A DNA stretch of 64,000 bases from JBFAPK01 sp040676675. GTDB taxonomy: Bacteria > Actinomycetota > Actinomycetes > Mycobacteriales > Micromonosporaceae. Shown piece by piece: positions 26,006 to 35,176 of the stretch; position 1 is the first letter of the stretch, and each line of letters begins with the position of its first letter. The notes below the pieces were generated by a model that worked only from the letters and a program-made list of their open reading frames with translations, searched no databases and was not told the DNA's origin. The position numbers and the translations under genes were made by a program. The stretch spans positions 310,001 to 374,000 of the forward strand of contig NZ_JBFAPK010000002.1 of the NCBI RefSeq assembly GCF_040676675.1. The letters are read 5' to 3'.

Positions 26006-27063
26006 GCGTCACCGACACGGGCGCCCCGCGGCGCGGCGCCGACGCTCCGCCGGCCGCCGCCGCGCCCCGCCGCCGGAGCCTCGCCGAACGCCTGCTCGCC
26101 GTCCGCGAGCTGGGCCTGCTGCTCGCCCTCGGTGCGCTGGTCGGCGTCACCACGCTGCGCAACGACCGCTTCCTCGGCAGTCAGAGCGTCAAGGACCTGC
26201 TCCTGGGCTGCGCGATCCTGGTGATCCTGGCGGTCGGCCAGACCCTGGTCATCGTCACCCGCAACGTCGACCTCTCGGTCGGGTCGGTCCTGGGGCTGGT
26301 CGCCTTCGCCACCGGTTCGCTCTTCCTCGCCGCACCCGGCACGCCCTGGCCGGTCGCGCTCGTCGCCGGTGTCGCGCTCGGCGCGGTCTGCGGCCTGGTC
26401 AACGGCGGCCTGATCGCGCTCGCCCGGGTCCCGGCGCTGGTCATCACCCTCGGTACGCTCTACGGCTTCCGCGGCGTCGACTACTACTGGGCCGCCGGCC
26501 GGCAGATCAACGCCGCCGACATGCCCCGCTCCTTCCTGCGCCTGGGCAACCAGACCGTGCTGGGTGTCCCCCTGCTCTTCCTGGTCGCCCTGGCCGTGGT
26601 CGCCGCCACCGGCTTCTACCTGCGCTCGTACCGCAGCGGCCGGGAGCTGTACGCGATCGGCTCCGAGCCGAGCGCCGCCCGGCTGGCCGGCATACCGGTC
26701 GGCCGGCGGGTCCTCGCCGTCTTCGTCGCCAGCGGCGCGCTCGCCGGCCTCGCCGGCGTGCTCTACGCCGCCCGCTTCGGCACGCTGGACGCGGCCGCCG
26801 GTACCGGCCTGGAGCTGCAGGTCGTCGCCGCCGCGGTGGTCGGCGGCGTGGCGATCTTCGGCGGCAGCGGCAGCGTCTACGGCGCGGCGCTCGGCGCCGT
26901 CCTGCTCACCACGATCGGCAGCTCGCTGGCCGTCCTGCGGATCGACCCGTTCTGGCAGCAGGCCGTGGTCGGCGCGCTCATCCTCGCCGCGATCGGCCTG
27001 GACCGGGTGCTGTTCCTGCGGAAGGCGGCCCGGCTGCGAGGGAGGAGCTCCCATGGCACGTGA
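26002..27063 (+). CDS. Sugar ABC transporter permease 1 (CUT2, RhaP-like)
   Basis: A 353-residue membrane protein with about ten transmembrane segments. It contains the CUT2 permease blocks TLVIVTRNVDLSVGSVLGLVAF, VPALVITLGTLYGFRG and GRELYAIGSEPSAARLAGIPV, the last being the ATPase-docking loop. The ATG overlaps the ATPase stop by 4 bases. The first 25 residues are rich in alanine and proline and probably cytoplasmic. It would pair with the following permease as a heterodimer, as in rhamnose and AI-2 importers. The 3' end overlaps the next gene by 11 bases. Confidence 0.93.
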   Translation: MSVTDTGAPRRGADAPPAAAAPRRRSLAERLLAVRELGLLLALGALVGVTTLRNDRFLGSQSVKDLLLGCAILVILAVGQTLVIVTRNVDLSVGSVLGLVAFATGSLFLAAPGTPWPVALVAGVALGAVCGLVNGGLIALARVPALVITLGTLYGFRGVDYYWAAGRQINAADMPRSFLRLGNQTVLGVPLLFLVALAVVAATGFYLRSYRSGRELYAIGSEPSAARLAGIPVGRRVLAVFVASGALAGLAGVLYAARFGTLDAAAGTGLELQVVAAAVVGGVAIFGGSGSVYGAALGAVLLTTIGSSLAVLRIDPFWQQAVVGALILAAIGLDRVLFLRKAARLRGRSSHGT

Positions 27064-28102
27064 CACCGCCGCACCCCCGTCCGCCGCAACTGCGGGCGCG
27101 GACCCCGGCGCCGGGTCACGGGGCGCGCTCGGCGGCTGGGACGCCGCGGTCCTGGCCGGGCTGGCGGTGGCGGCGCTGCTGGCCAGCCTGTCGGTACCGA
27201 ACTTCGCCACCGGCCGCAACGTGCAGTTCCTCCTGCTCGACCTGGTGCCGCTGGCCCTGCTGGCGCTGCCCATGACGTTGATCGTCATCACCGGGGAGAT
27301 CGACCTCTCGGTGGCCAGCATGGTCGGCCTCGGCAGCACCCTGATGGGGCAGCTCTGGCTCTCCAGCGGCCTGTCGCTGGAGCTGATCTGCGTGCTGGTC
27401 GTGCTGCTGGGCGCCGGGCTCGGCGCGGTCAACGGCCTGTTCGTCACCGGCTTCGGCCTGCCCTCGCTGGCGGTGACCATCGGTACCCTCGCCCTCTACC
27501 GGGGACTCTCCTTCGTGGTGCTCGGCGACCGGGCCGTGGCCGACTTCCCGGCCGGCTGGACCGCCGCCGTGGTACGGACGCTGCCCGGTACGCCGATCCC
27601 CGTGGCGGCCGTGCCGGTCCTTGCGCTGGCGCTGGTCTTCGGCGTCGTCCTGCACGCCACGCCGGTCGGGCGGGCCCTCTACGCGATCGGCAACAACGCC
27701 GAGGCGGCCGGCTTCGCCGGGGTGCCGGTGGCCCGGACCAGGTTCTGGCTCTTCGTCGCCTCCGGGGCCGTCTGCGGGCTGGCCGGCGTCTTCTGGACCC
27801 TGCGCTACGCCAGCGCCCGGGGGGACAACGCGACCGGGCTGGAACTGACCGTGGTGACCGCCGTGCTGCTCGGCGGCGTCTCCATCTTCGGCGGGCGGGG
27901 CGGACTGCTCGGCGTGGTCGCCGGCGTGCTGCTCCTCGGGGTCCTGCGCAACGCGCTACAGCTCGCCGACGTCGACGCCAACGCGTCGACCATCGTCACG
28001 GGCACCCTGCTCGTCGCCTCCGTGGTCCTGCCCAACGCGGTCACGGAGGTCCGCGCCCGGCTGCGCCGCCGGCGGCGGCACGCGGGGCTCACCGACGGGT
28101 GA
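27053..28102 (+). CDS. Sugar ABC transporter permease 2 (CUT2, RhaQ-like)
   Basis: A 349-residue membrane protein. Family blocks are MTLIVITGEIDLSVASMVGL, LPSLAVTIGTLALYRGLSFV and GRALYAIGNNAEAAGFAGVPV. ATG 27053 has GGGAGGAG 5 bases upstream and overlaps the end of the first permease by 11 bases. The sequence is clearly paralogous to the preceding permease, with the same loop order, so the two probably form the membrane channel together. The arginine-rich C-terminus (RLRRRRRH) should face the cytoplasm. Confidence 0.93.
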   Translation: MARDTAAPPSAATAGADPGAGSRGALGGWDAAVLAGLAVAALLASLSVPNFATGRNVQFLLLDLVPLALLALPMTLIVITGEIDLSVASMVGLGSTLMGQLWLSSGLSLELICVLVVLLGAGLGAVNGLFVTGFGLPSLAVTIGTLALYRGLSFVVLGDRAVADFPAGWTAAVVRTLPGTPIPVAAVPVLALALVFGVVLHATPVGRALYAIGNNAEAAGFAGVPVARTRFWLFVASGAVCGLAGVFWTLRYASARGDNATGLELTVVTAVLLGGVSIFGGRGGLLGVVAGVLLLGVLRNALQLADVDANASTIVTGTLLVASVVLPNAVTEVRARLRRRRRHAGLTDG

Positions 28103-28137
28103 CCGGAACCGCACACCACACCCCCGGAAGGACACCG

Positions 28138-29217
28138 ATGTCAACTTCCAGCCGACTCCGCCTCGGAGCCACCGCCCTGACCCTGGCCAGCCTCGTCCTC
28201 GCCGCCGCCGCGTGCGGCGGCACCACCCGGGAGAACTCCGGCGACAGCGGCGGCGGCGCGCCGGTCGGCGGCGCCGCCGACCCGGACGCCCCGCTCCGGT
28301 CGGGCCTGAAGATCGCCTTCTTGCCCAAGCAGGTGAACAACCCGTACTTCACCACCGCCGACAACGGCGGCAAGGACGCGGTCACCGAGGTCAGGGGCGA
28401 GTTCAAGGAGGTCGGCCCGTCCGAGGCCAGCGCCTCCTCCCAGGTCAGCTACATCAACACCCTCTCCCAGCAGGGCATGGACGTCATCGTCACCTCGGCG
28501 AACGACCCGAACGCCATCTGCGGCGCGCTGACCCAGGCGAAGGCCGCCGGCGCGAAGATCGTCACCTTCGACTCGGACACGAAGCCCGAGTGCCGGCAGG
28601 TCTTCGTCAACCAGGTCACCGCCCAGGGCATCGCCGAGAACCAGGTCAAGCTCATCGCCGGGCAGATCGGCGGCGCCGGCGAGATCGCCATCCTCTCCGC
28701 GACCGCGAACGCCACCAACCAGAACACCTGGATCGGGCTGATGAAGGAGGAGCTGAAGAAGCCCGAGTACGCCCGGATCAAGCTGGTCACGGTGGCGTAC
28801 GGCAACGACGACGACCAGAAGTCCTTCCAGGAGACCCAGGGGCTGCTCCAGGCGTACCCGGACCTGAAGGGCATCGTCTCGCCGACCACGGTCGGGGTCG
28901 CGGCGGCGGCCCGCTACCTCAGCGGCTCGCAGTACAAGGGCAGGGTCAAGCTGACCGGGCTGGGCACCCCGAACCAGATGCGCGAGTACGTCAAGGACGG
29001 CACGGTCGACGCGTTCGCCCTGTGGAACCCGGCCGACCTCGGCTACCTCGCCGCGTACGCCGGCGCGGCGCTCGCCTCGGGCCAGATCAGCGGCGCCGAG
29101 GGCGAGAAGTTCAAGGCCGGCAAGCTCGGCGAGTTCACCGTCGGCAAGGACGGGACGGTCGTGCTCGGCCCGCCCACCGTCTTCGACAAGACCAACATCG
29201 ACCAGTTCCAGTTCTGA
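28138..29217 (+). CDS. Sugar ABC transporter binding lipoprotein (RhaS-like)
   Basis: A 359-residue lipoprotein of the periplasmic-binding-protein-like type I fold (Peripla_BP_4). The signal peptide ends in the lipobox LAAAAC. A serine/glycine-rich tether precedes the mature domain, which opens KIAFLPKQVNNPYFTTADNG. Conserved features include VSYINTLSQQGMDVIVTSANDP and KIVTFDSD. ATG 28138 has GGAAGGA 5 bases upstream. It ends the operon, and a hairpin follows. RhaS/LsrB-type proteins look like this; rhamnose is inferred from context. Confidence 0.92.
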   Translation: MSTSSRLRLGATALTLASLVLAAAACGGTTRENSGDSGGGAPVGGAADPDAPLRSGLKIAFLPKQVNNPYFTTADNGGKDAVTEVRGEFKEVGPSEASASSQVSYINTLSQQGMDVIVTSANDPNAICGALTQAKAAGAKIVTFDSDTKPECRQVFVNQVTAQGIAENQVKLIAGQIGGAGEIAILSATANATNQNTWIGLMKEELKKPEYARIKLVTVAYGNDDDQKSFQETQGLLQAYPDLKGIVSPTTVGVAAAARYLSGSQYKGRVKLTGLGTPNQMREYVKDGTVDAFALWNPADLGYLAAYAGAALASGQISGAEGEKFKAGKLGEFTVGKDGTVVLGPPTVFDKTNIDQFQF

Positions 29218-29220
29218 CCG

Positions 29221-29263
29221 CCGCCCGGCCGGTGTCGGCGGCGCACCGGCACCGGCCGGGCGG
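29221..29263. terminator. 14-bp perfect GC hairpin after the ABC operon
   Basis: CCGCCCGGCCGGTG (29221-29234) pairs perfectly with CACCGGCCGGGCGG (29250-29263) around a 15-base loop, 4 bases after the stop. There is no T-tract, as is usual for actinobacteria. It lies between convergent genes. Confidence 0.65.
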
Positions 29264-29326
29264 GCACGCTCCCCAGGTGCCGGCACCGGTCGGGCGCGCA
29301 CGTTTCGGGTGCCACCCGGGCCGGCG

Positions 29327-30775
29327 TCACGACTGGACGCGCGACCACTGCTGGTTGGTACCGCCGCCGCAGGCGTACTGCTGGATGTCGGCGCCGTCCC
29401 CGGTGCCGGCGTTCACCACGTCGAGGCACTTGCCGCTGTGGCGGGCCCGCAGCTGGAAGTAGCTCCCGGTGGCCACCCACTGCCACTGCTGGTTCTGGCC
29501 GCCGCCGCAGGCGTACTGGATGATGTTCGCGCCGTCGGCGGTCGAGCCGGACGCGACGTCGAGACACTTGCCGCTGTTCTGGTTGACCAGGCGGACGTAG
29601 CCGGCGCCGGCGTCCTGGAACTCCCACCGCTGGTTCCCGCCGCCGTTCCAGGCGTACTGCTTGACCTCGGCGTTGTCGCCCGTCGAGTTGCCCACCACGT
29701 CCATCACCCGGCCGCTGTGCCGGGCGACGACCCGGTGGTAGCTGGGGGCGTTGCCGGTCACGGTTCCGGCGGCGGCGTCGATGGTGATCGACGGGTACCA
29801 GGTCAGGCTCATGCTGGTGCTGGACGGAAAGGTGATCGGCAGCCAGACGTACTGCGAGTCGTTGACCGGCCCGCCCCAGGCGCCCGCCCACCGGTCGCCC
29901 AGGTAGAGGTAGCTGGTGGTGGAGCCGCCCTGGATCGGGAGCACGTACGTCGGCTGGGAGCCGAAGGTGGTCGAGTCGCCCACGTTGGTCCAGCCGGTCC
30001 AGGGGCCGGAGATGCTCGGCGCGGTGGCGTACCTGGCCTGGTTCGGGCTCCAGCCGGTCGCGCCCGAGGTGAGCAGGAAGTAGGTGGCACCGCGCTTGAA
30101 CATGGCGGGCGCCTCGCGGTGGGCGTCGTTCCAGAAGTTGCCGACGAGGCCGGCCACGTTGAGGTAGTCCGGGGTGAGCCGGTAGATGTGCAGGTCGTAG
30201 TTCTCGTCGGCGGCCGAGATCAGGTACCCGGTGCCGTTGTCGTTGTAGAGGGTCAGGTCCCGGGACATGTACTGCCCGAGCGGCCGAAAGCTGCCGTGGT
30301 AGGTGTAGCTGCCGTCCACGGTGGCCGACGAGGCGACGGCCGCCCGCGCCTCGCCGTAGTCCGACCCGTTCTCCTTGTGCATCCACAGCACGTACCGGCC
30401 GGTGCTGGCGTTGTAGATCACCTTCGGCCGCTCAATGTTGGCGACCTGCAGCTCGGCGGCCGAGGACTGGGTGAGGACGTTGTTGCGGAACTCCCAGTTG
30501 CGCAGGTCGGTGGAGCGGTAGACGGAGACCGCCCGGAAGGTGTTGTTCGCGTTGCGGTTCTCGCCGAACCAGTAGTAGTAGTCACCGACCTTGAGGATGC
30601 CGCCGCCGTGGGCGTGCAGCGGATTGCCGGCGGTGTCGGTGAACCGGGTGCCGTTGGTGATGCTCACCGGTGCCGCCCCGGCGGTCGCCGCCCCGACGGT
30701 GACGGCGGCGACGCCGGCCGCCGCCGCCACGACGAGCGCCACGATGGCCGGCAGGAGCCCCCGCCTACCCTTCAC
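29327..30775 (-). CDS. Secreted GH43 glycosidase (exo-beta-1,3-galactanase-like) with CBM13 ricin-type lectin domain
   Basis: A 482-residue exported enzyme. A signal peptide spans the first 35 residues. The five-bladed catalytic domain opens HAHGGGILKVGDYYYWFGEN, and continues with IERPKVIYN, MSRDLTLYNDNGTGYLI and HREAPAMFKRGATYFLLTSG, the pattern of the GH43 subgroup that acts on beta-1,3-galactan. The canonical catalytic Asp at the first blade appears to be absent, as is typical of that subgroup. From about residue 345 a CBM13 trefoil has three QxW-type repeats (GGNQRWEF, GQNQQWQW, GTNQQWSR). GTG 30775 is preceded by GGAAGG. The enzyme suits the backbone of type II arabinogalactan. Confidence 0.88.
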   Translation of the reverse strand: MKGRRGLLPAIVALVVAAAAGVAAVTVGAATAGAAPVSITNGTRFTDTAGNPLHAHGGGILKVGDYYYWFGENRNANNTFRAVSVYRSTDLRNWEFRNNVLTQSSAAELQVANIERPKVIYNASTGRYVLWMHKENGSDYGEARAAVASSATVDGSYTYHGSFRPLGQYMSRDLTLYNDNGTGYLISAADENYDLHIYRLTPDYLNVAGLVGNFWNDAHREAPAMFKRGATYFLLTSGATGWSPNQARYATAPSISGPWTGWTNVGDSTTFGSQPTYVLPIQGGSTTSYLYLGDRWAGAWGGPVNDSQYVWLPITFPSSTSMSLTWYPSITIDAAAGTVTGNAPSYHRVVARHSGRVMDVVGNSTGDNAEVKQYAWNGGGNQRWEFQDAGAGYVRLVNQNSGKCLDVASGSTADGANIIQYACGGGQNQQWQWVATGSYFQLRARHSGKCLDVVNAGTGDGADIQQYACGGGTNQQWSRVQS

Positions 30776-30909
30776 GTCGCACCTTCCCAGCAGATTGAAG
30801 GTTGTCTATAGAGACTTCATAGCCGACTCCGGACCACGGCGCCAGACTTCGACGCGTATCGTTCCGAGGAACTGAAGATCAAGAAACTCCGTCCGAAGGG
30901 AGAGCACCC

Positions 30910-33537
30910 GTGCGCCGTCCCCTGCTGGCGCTCGCGCTGACGATCGGTACGGTCCTCGGCACCGCGACGCCCGCCGCCACGTCCACCGTCGTCGTCGGCA
31001 GCGGATCGATCAGGATCCTCTTCCTCCGCCCGACCCTCGACCCGGTCCCCGACGCCGACCTCGCCACCCCGGACCCGGGCAGGTCCGGGCCGCAGTTCAC
31101 GAAGTACCAGACCACCGGGCTGCGAGACGAGATCGACGCCCTGGTCCAGGCGAGCGCGCCCGGATCGACGCTCTACGCCTCGCTGTACACCTTCACCGAC
31201 CAGGCGATCACCGACCATCTGCTTGCCGCGCACGCCCGAGGGGTGCAGGTCCGCCTGCTCGTCGAGGCCTGTACTGACGGCGACCCCGCGGCGTGCCACC
31301 AGTCCGCCCAGGTCGACGCGCTCATCGGCGGCCTGCCCGCGTGGTCGTCCGGCGCGACCGGCTCGTGGGTCAAGCGCTGCTTCGCCTCGTGCGCGGGCGG
31401 GGGCGTCGGCATCGACCACAACAAGTTCTGGGTGTTCAGCCGGCTCACCGACGGTCGTACCGACGTCACGCTGGTCGGGTCGAACAACCCGACCAAGCCG
31501 CAGCAGCAGATGTTCCAGAACCTCGTCGAGGTCTCCGGCAACGCCGCCCTCGCGAGCGCGTACCGCGACTACGTACACCGGAAGCTCGCGGTGACCGGCG
31601 GCGGCAAGGTCTACGAGACCGGGCACGTGGACGCCGGCCCGTTCCGGCTCTGGTTCTCGCCGCGCGACTCCCCCAGCAGCGCCGAGGACAGCGAGATCAG
31701 CAGCAGCTTCAATCCGCAGAGCACCCGTCACGACGTCTTCGCCGCCGCCATCGACGACCTGCGGTGCTCGGCGACGGGCACGGACGACGTGATCCGGCTG
31801 GCGATGTGGTCCTTCCGGGAGGCCCGGCCCGAGGTCGTCGACGCGCTCGGCGACAAGCTCGCCGCCGGCTGCACGGTCCAGGTGGCCACCGGCGAGCACG
31901 AGGACGCGATGGACGAGCTGGCCGGGCGCGGCATCGAGGTCTACGCGATGGACCCGGGCGGCTGCCGCCAGTCCTTCTTCGCGGTCGGCTCCGGCGCCAA
32001 CGCGGAATGCTCCGACGGCAACGTCCACTCGAAGTACGTGCTGGTGCAGGGCGTGTCGGGCAAGGACGGCCGGACCCACCGGTACGTGTACACCGGCTCG
32101 CACAATCTCACCAACGGCGCGCTCAAGAAGAACGACGAGACGCTCCTGCGGATCGACGACGCGACCGTCTACGACGGCTACGCCGCCGACTTCACCGCCA
32201 TCACCGACGCCGCCGTGCGGATCGCCCCGTCGCGTTACCCCGACGCCACCTTCACCACGGCGAACCAGGTGGCCACCGGGGACCAGCACGAGCCGGCCGT
32301 CGCCGCGCGCCGCGACGCCGCGGGCCAGCACGTCAGCGTGGTCGCCTTCAGCTCCGGCTCGACGAGCGGCACCGGCAACGAGATCCGGCTGGGCCGCTTC
32401 GTCGACGGCGTGCGCCAGTCCGACGTCGTGGTGCGGACCGGCGGCAGCACGAACTGGAACTACCGCAGCCCCGACGTCGGCCTCGCGGGCAACGGCGACG
32501 CGGTGGTCGTCTGGGCCGACGACGGCAACGGCAACGGCGGCTACGAGATCCGCTCCCGCCGCGTCCGCCCGGACGGGACGATGACCGCGGTCGTCAACGT
32601 CAACTCGGAGGACGGCGGTGACCAGCGCGAACCGTCGGTCGCGGTACTTCCCGACGGCCGCTTCGGCGTCGCGTGGCAGGACACCTCGCCGACCGGGACG
32701 AGTTCCATCCGGTACGCCTCGTTCGGCGCCACCGACGCGCGGCTCTCCCCGGTCACGGGGGGCTACGACGTGCCGGTACAGGCGGTGGCCGGCGGCACGT
32801 ACCGCAGGCCGGACCTCGCGCTCGGCGGCCCGGAGACCGCGGTGGTCGCCTGGGAGGACGACGAGGACGGCAACGGCGGCTACAGCATCCGGGCGCGGAC
32901 CGGCACCCTCGCCGGAGCCTTCGGCGCCGTCGTCGCGGTGCACAGCGGCGCGCTCTCCGACGGCCAGCAACTCGAACCGTCGGTCGCGATCGGCCCGTCG
33001 GGGACCTGGTACGCCGCCTGGACCGACGCCTACGCCGGGCGGATGGGCGCCGACGGCAACCCGCAGTCGCTGATCTACATCCGCGGCTTCACCGGGACGA
33101 GCGCCGGGTTCGCCGCCCGCCCGGTCAGCGGCCCGATCCACCGCTGGACGACCGACGCGGCCGGCTCGTATACGGTCACCAGCCAGACCGCGTACCAGTC
33201 GGACCGCGTCGGCCGCCAGTCGCACCCAGACCTGGCCGTGGACGGCGCCGGCAACGCCGTGGTGACGTGGCAGGAGACCGGCCAGGCGACCGGGCTCACC
33301 AGCGCCAGCAGCGGCACCGAGGTCTGGGCCCGGGGCATCGGCACGAACGGCGGGACGGACAACCTCTTCCCCGAGTACCGGCTGAGCGTCTTCACCGCCA
33401 ACCGGCAGGACGCCCCGGCGATCGGCGTCGACCAGGGCGGCTATCTCACGGTCAGCTACGTCGACGACTGGGACGGCAACGGCGGTACCCAGCTCAAGCT
33501 CCGGTACGGCCTGCGCAACTGCGCGCAGACCTGCTGA
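30910..33537 (+). CDS. Secreted phospholipase D-like protein with C-terminal seven-bladed beta-propeller
   Basis: An 875-residue exported protein. A signal peptide covers residues 1-25. Residues 50-440 hold two PLD half-sites. The first is H170-N-K172 in GIDHNKFWVF with GSNNPTK downstream; the second is H373-S-K375 in VHSKYVLV with GSHNLTNGALKKNDE downstream. Both lack the usual Asp of HxKx4D. From about 447 to the end there are seven repeats of about 60 residues, each with a P-[DS]-[VL] strand and a V-x-W-x-D strand; three repeats contain an acidic D-x-GNGG loop that could bind Ca2+. GTG 30910 follows GAAGGGAG. Function is unknown; a phosphodiesterase acting on lipids or teichoic-type polymers is possible. 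I know no characterised protein with this layout. Confidence 0.82.
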   Translation: MRRPLLALALTIGTVLGTATPAATSTVVVGSGSIRILFLRPTLDPVPDADLATPDPGRSGPQFTKYQTTGLRDEIDALVQASAPGSTLYASLYTFTDQAITDHLLAAHARGVQVRLLVEACTDGDPAACHQSAQVDALIGGLPAWSSGATGSWVKRCFASCAGGGVGIDHNKFWVFSRLTDGRTDVTLVGSNNPTKPQQQMFQNLVEVSGNAALASAYRDYVHRKLAVTGGGKVYETGHVDAGPFRLWFSPRDSPSSAEDSEISSSFNPQSTRHDVFAAAIDDLRCSATGTDDVIRLAMWSFREARPEVVDALGDKLAAGCTVQVATGEHEDAMDELAGRGIEVYAMDPGGCRQSFFAVGSGANAECSDGNVHSKYVLVQGVSGKDGRTHRYVYTGSHNLTNGALKKNDETLLRIDDATVYDGYAADFTAITDAAVRIAPSRYPDATFTTANQVATGDQHEPAVAARRDAAGQHVSVVAFSSGSTSGTGNEIRLGRFVDGVRQSDVVVRTGGSTNWNYRSPDVGLAGNGDAVVVWADDGNGNGGYEIRSRRVRPDGTMTAVVNVNSEDGGDQREPSVAVLPDGRFGVAWQDTSPTGTSSIRYASFGATDARLSPVTGGYDVPVQAVAGGTYRRPDLALGGPETAVVAWEDDEDGNGGYSIRARTGTLAGAFGAVVAVHSGALSDGQQLEPSVAIGPSGTWYAAWTDAYAGRMGADGNPQSLIYIRGFTGTSAGFAARPVSGPIHRWTTDAAGSYTVTSQTAYQSDRVGRQSHPDLAVDGAGNAVVTWQETGQATGLTSASSGTEVWARGIGTNGGTDNLFPEYRLSVFTANRQDAPAIGVDQGGYLTVSYVDDWDGNGGTQLKLRYGLRNCAQTC

Positions 33538-33571
33538 GCGCGGAGCAGCGCCGACGCCGTCGGCGAGACCC

Positions 33572-33607
33572 GGGCCCACGGCCGGCGGTACGCGCCGGCG
33601 CGGGCCC
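33572..33607. terminator. Compound hairpin between convergent PLD and GH51 genes
   Basis: GCCGGCG (33581-33587) pairs with CGCCGGC (33593-33599), and the flanking GGGCCC (33572-33577) pairs with GGGCCC (33602-33607). It lies 35 bases past one stop and 43 before the other, so it may serve both genes. Confidence 0.5.
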
Positions 33608-33649
33608 GCGTCGGGCGGCCCTCGGCGGGACCGCCCGCCCGCACCGCCC

Positions 33650-35176
33650 CTACCGGGTCGAGCCGCTGGGGCGCCGCAGCCGCAGGGCGTTCCAGGAGAC
33701 CCGGGGCAGGACGGCCGTGACGCCGGCCTCGTCGACGGCGACGTCCGCGAGGGGGCGCGGGGTGACCCGGTCGGGGGCCTCGCGGGTGTTGGTGGCGTCC
33801 AGGTCGTCGTCGGTGAGCGTCCACGCCTCGGCCACCTCCAGCCCGCCGCCGAACCGCGACAGGTCGGCGGCGAGCCGCACCGGCCGGTGCTGGTCCCGGT
33901 TCACCGCGAAGAGCACCACGTCGCCGGTGGCGGCGTCGTGCGTGGCGACGGCGTCGACCACCCGCACCTCGCCGTACCGGGCCGTCTCGTAGGTCGGCGA
34001 GTCCAGCGGCGTGGCCAGCACGTCGCCCCGGGCGAGCGCCGCGGTACGGGCGAACGGGTGGAAGATCGTCTGCCGCCAGGCGGGACCGCCGGGCTCGGTA
34101 CGGATCGGCGCGATCACGTTGACGAGCTGCGCCTGGCAGGCCGCGGTCACCCGGTCGCTGTGCCGCAGCAGCGAGATCAGCAGGTTGCCCACCACGACCG
34201 CGTCGACCACGTTGTACTCGTCCTCGATCAGCGGCGGCGCCACGCGCCAGTCCGTCTCCGGCGGTCGCTGCTGGAAGCGGGAGAGGTACCAGACGTTCCA
34301 CTCGTCGAAGGAGATCTTGATCTTCTTCGTGCTGCGCAGGCGAGCGCCCACGCCGTCGGCCGTGGCCGCGACGTTCCCGATGAAGCGGTCCATGTCGACG
34401 GCGCTGGCCAGGAAGGAGCCGCGGTCGCCGTCGAGCTCCTCGTAGTAGGCGTGGCAGGAGATGTAGTCGACGACGTCGTAGGTCTGCTCCAGGACCGTCG
34501 CCTCCCAGTCGCCGAAGGTCGGCATCGACGAGCTGGAGCTGCCGCAGACCACCAGCTCCAGGCCGGGCTCGGCCGCCCGCAGGGCACGCGCGGTGGTCGC
34601 GGCGAGCAGGCCGTACTCCCGGGCCGGCCGGTGGCCGATCTGCCAGGGCCCGTCCATCTCGTTGCCGAGGCACCACAGCCGGATCCCGTACGGCTCCGGG
34701 GCGCCGTTGGTCCGCCGCAGCTCGGACAGGTACGTCCCGCCGGCGTGGTTGGCGTACTCGTGCACGTCCAACGCCTCCTGCACGCCGCGCGTACCGAGGT
34801 TCACCGCGTACATGATCTCGACGTCGGCCTTGGCGGCCCAGCGGGCGAACTCGTCGATGCCGACCTCGTTGGTCTCGACGCTGTGCCACGCCAGCTCGCG
34901 GCGGCGCGGCCGGCGCGCGACCGGGCCGATGCCGTCCTCCCACCGGTACGCCGAAACGAAGTTGCCGCCGGGATACCGCACCACCGTGACGCCCAGCTCC
35001 CGGGTCAGCGCCAGCACGTCGGTACGGAAACCGTCCTCGTCCGCGTGCGGATGTCCCGGCTCGTAGATGCCGGTGTAGACGGCGCGGCCCAGGTGCTCGA
35101 CGAACGAGCCGAAGGTGCGGCGGCTGACCGGGGCGACGACGGCGGCGGGGTCCAGTACGACGGATGCCGTGAGCAT
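33650..35176 (-). CDS. Alpha-L-arabinofuranosidase, GH51 (intracellular type)
   Basis: A 508-residue retaining glycosidase that releases arabinose from arabinan, arabinoxylan or arabinogalactan oligosaccharides. It has no signal peptide, so it should act on imported fragments. The barrel starts TFGSFVEHLGRAVYTGIYEP and contains GVTVVRYPGGNFVSAYRWED. The acid/base is Glu173 in CLGNEMDG and the nucleophile Glu292 in ISFDEWNVWY. The C-terminal beta domain follows from about 390. ATG 35176 has AGGAGA 5 bases upstream; earlier in-frame codons run through an arginine-rich, unconserved stretch. It is divergent from the rhamnogalacturonan lyase gene. Confidence 0.95.
   Translation of the reverse strand: MLTASVVLDPAAVVAPVSRRTFGSFVEHLGRAVYTGIYEPGHPHADEDGFRTDVLALTRELGVTVVRYPGGNFVSAYRWEDGIGPVARRPRRRELAWHSVETNEVGIDEFARWAAKADVEIMYAVNLGTRGVQEALDVHEYANHAGGTYLSELRRTNGAPEPYGIRLWCLGNEMDGPWQIGHRPAREYGLLAATTARALRAAEPGLELVVCGSSSSSMPTFGDWEATVLEQTYDVVDYISCHAYYEELDGDRGSFLASAVDMDRFIGNVAATADGVGARLRSTKKIKISFDEWNVWYLSRFQQRPPETDWRVAPPLIEDEYNVVDAVVVGNLLISLLRHSDRVTAACQAQLVNVIAPIRTEPGGPAWRQTIFHPFARTAALARGDVLATPLDSPTYETARYGEVRVVDAVATHDAATGDVVLFAVNRDQHRPVRLAADLSRFGGGLEVAEAWTLTDDDLDATNTREAPDRVTPRPLADVAVDEAGVTAVLPRVSWNALRLRRPSGSTR

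Noticed and set aside
30855..30866. Possible third LacI-type operator before the PLD gene
   Set aside because: CGTATCGTTCCG matches the operator at only 8 of 12 positions and no promoter elements are correctly spaced.
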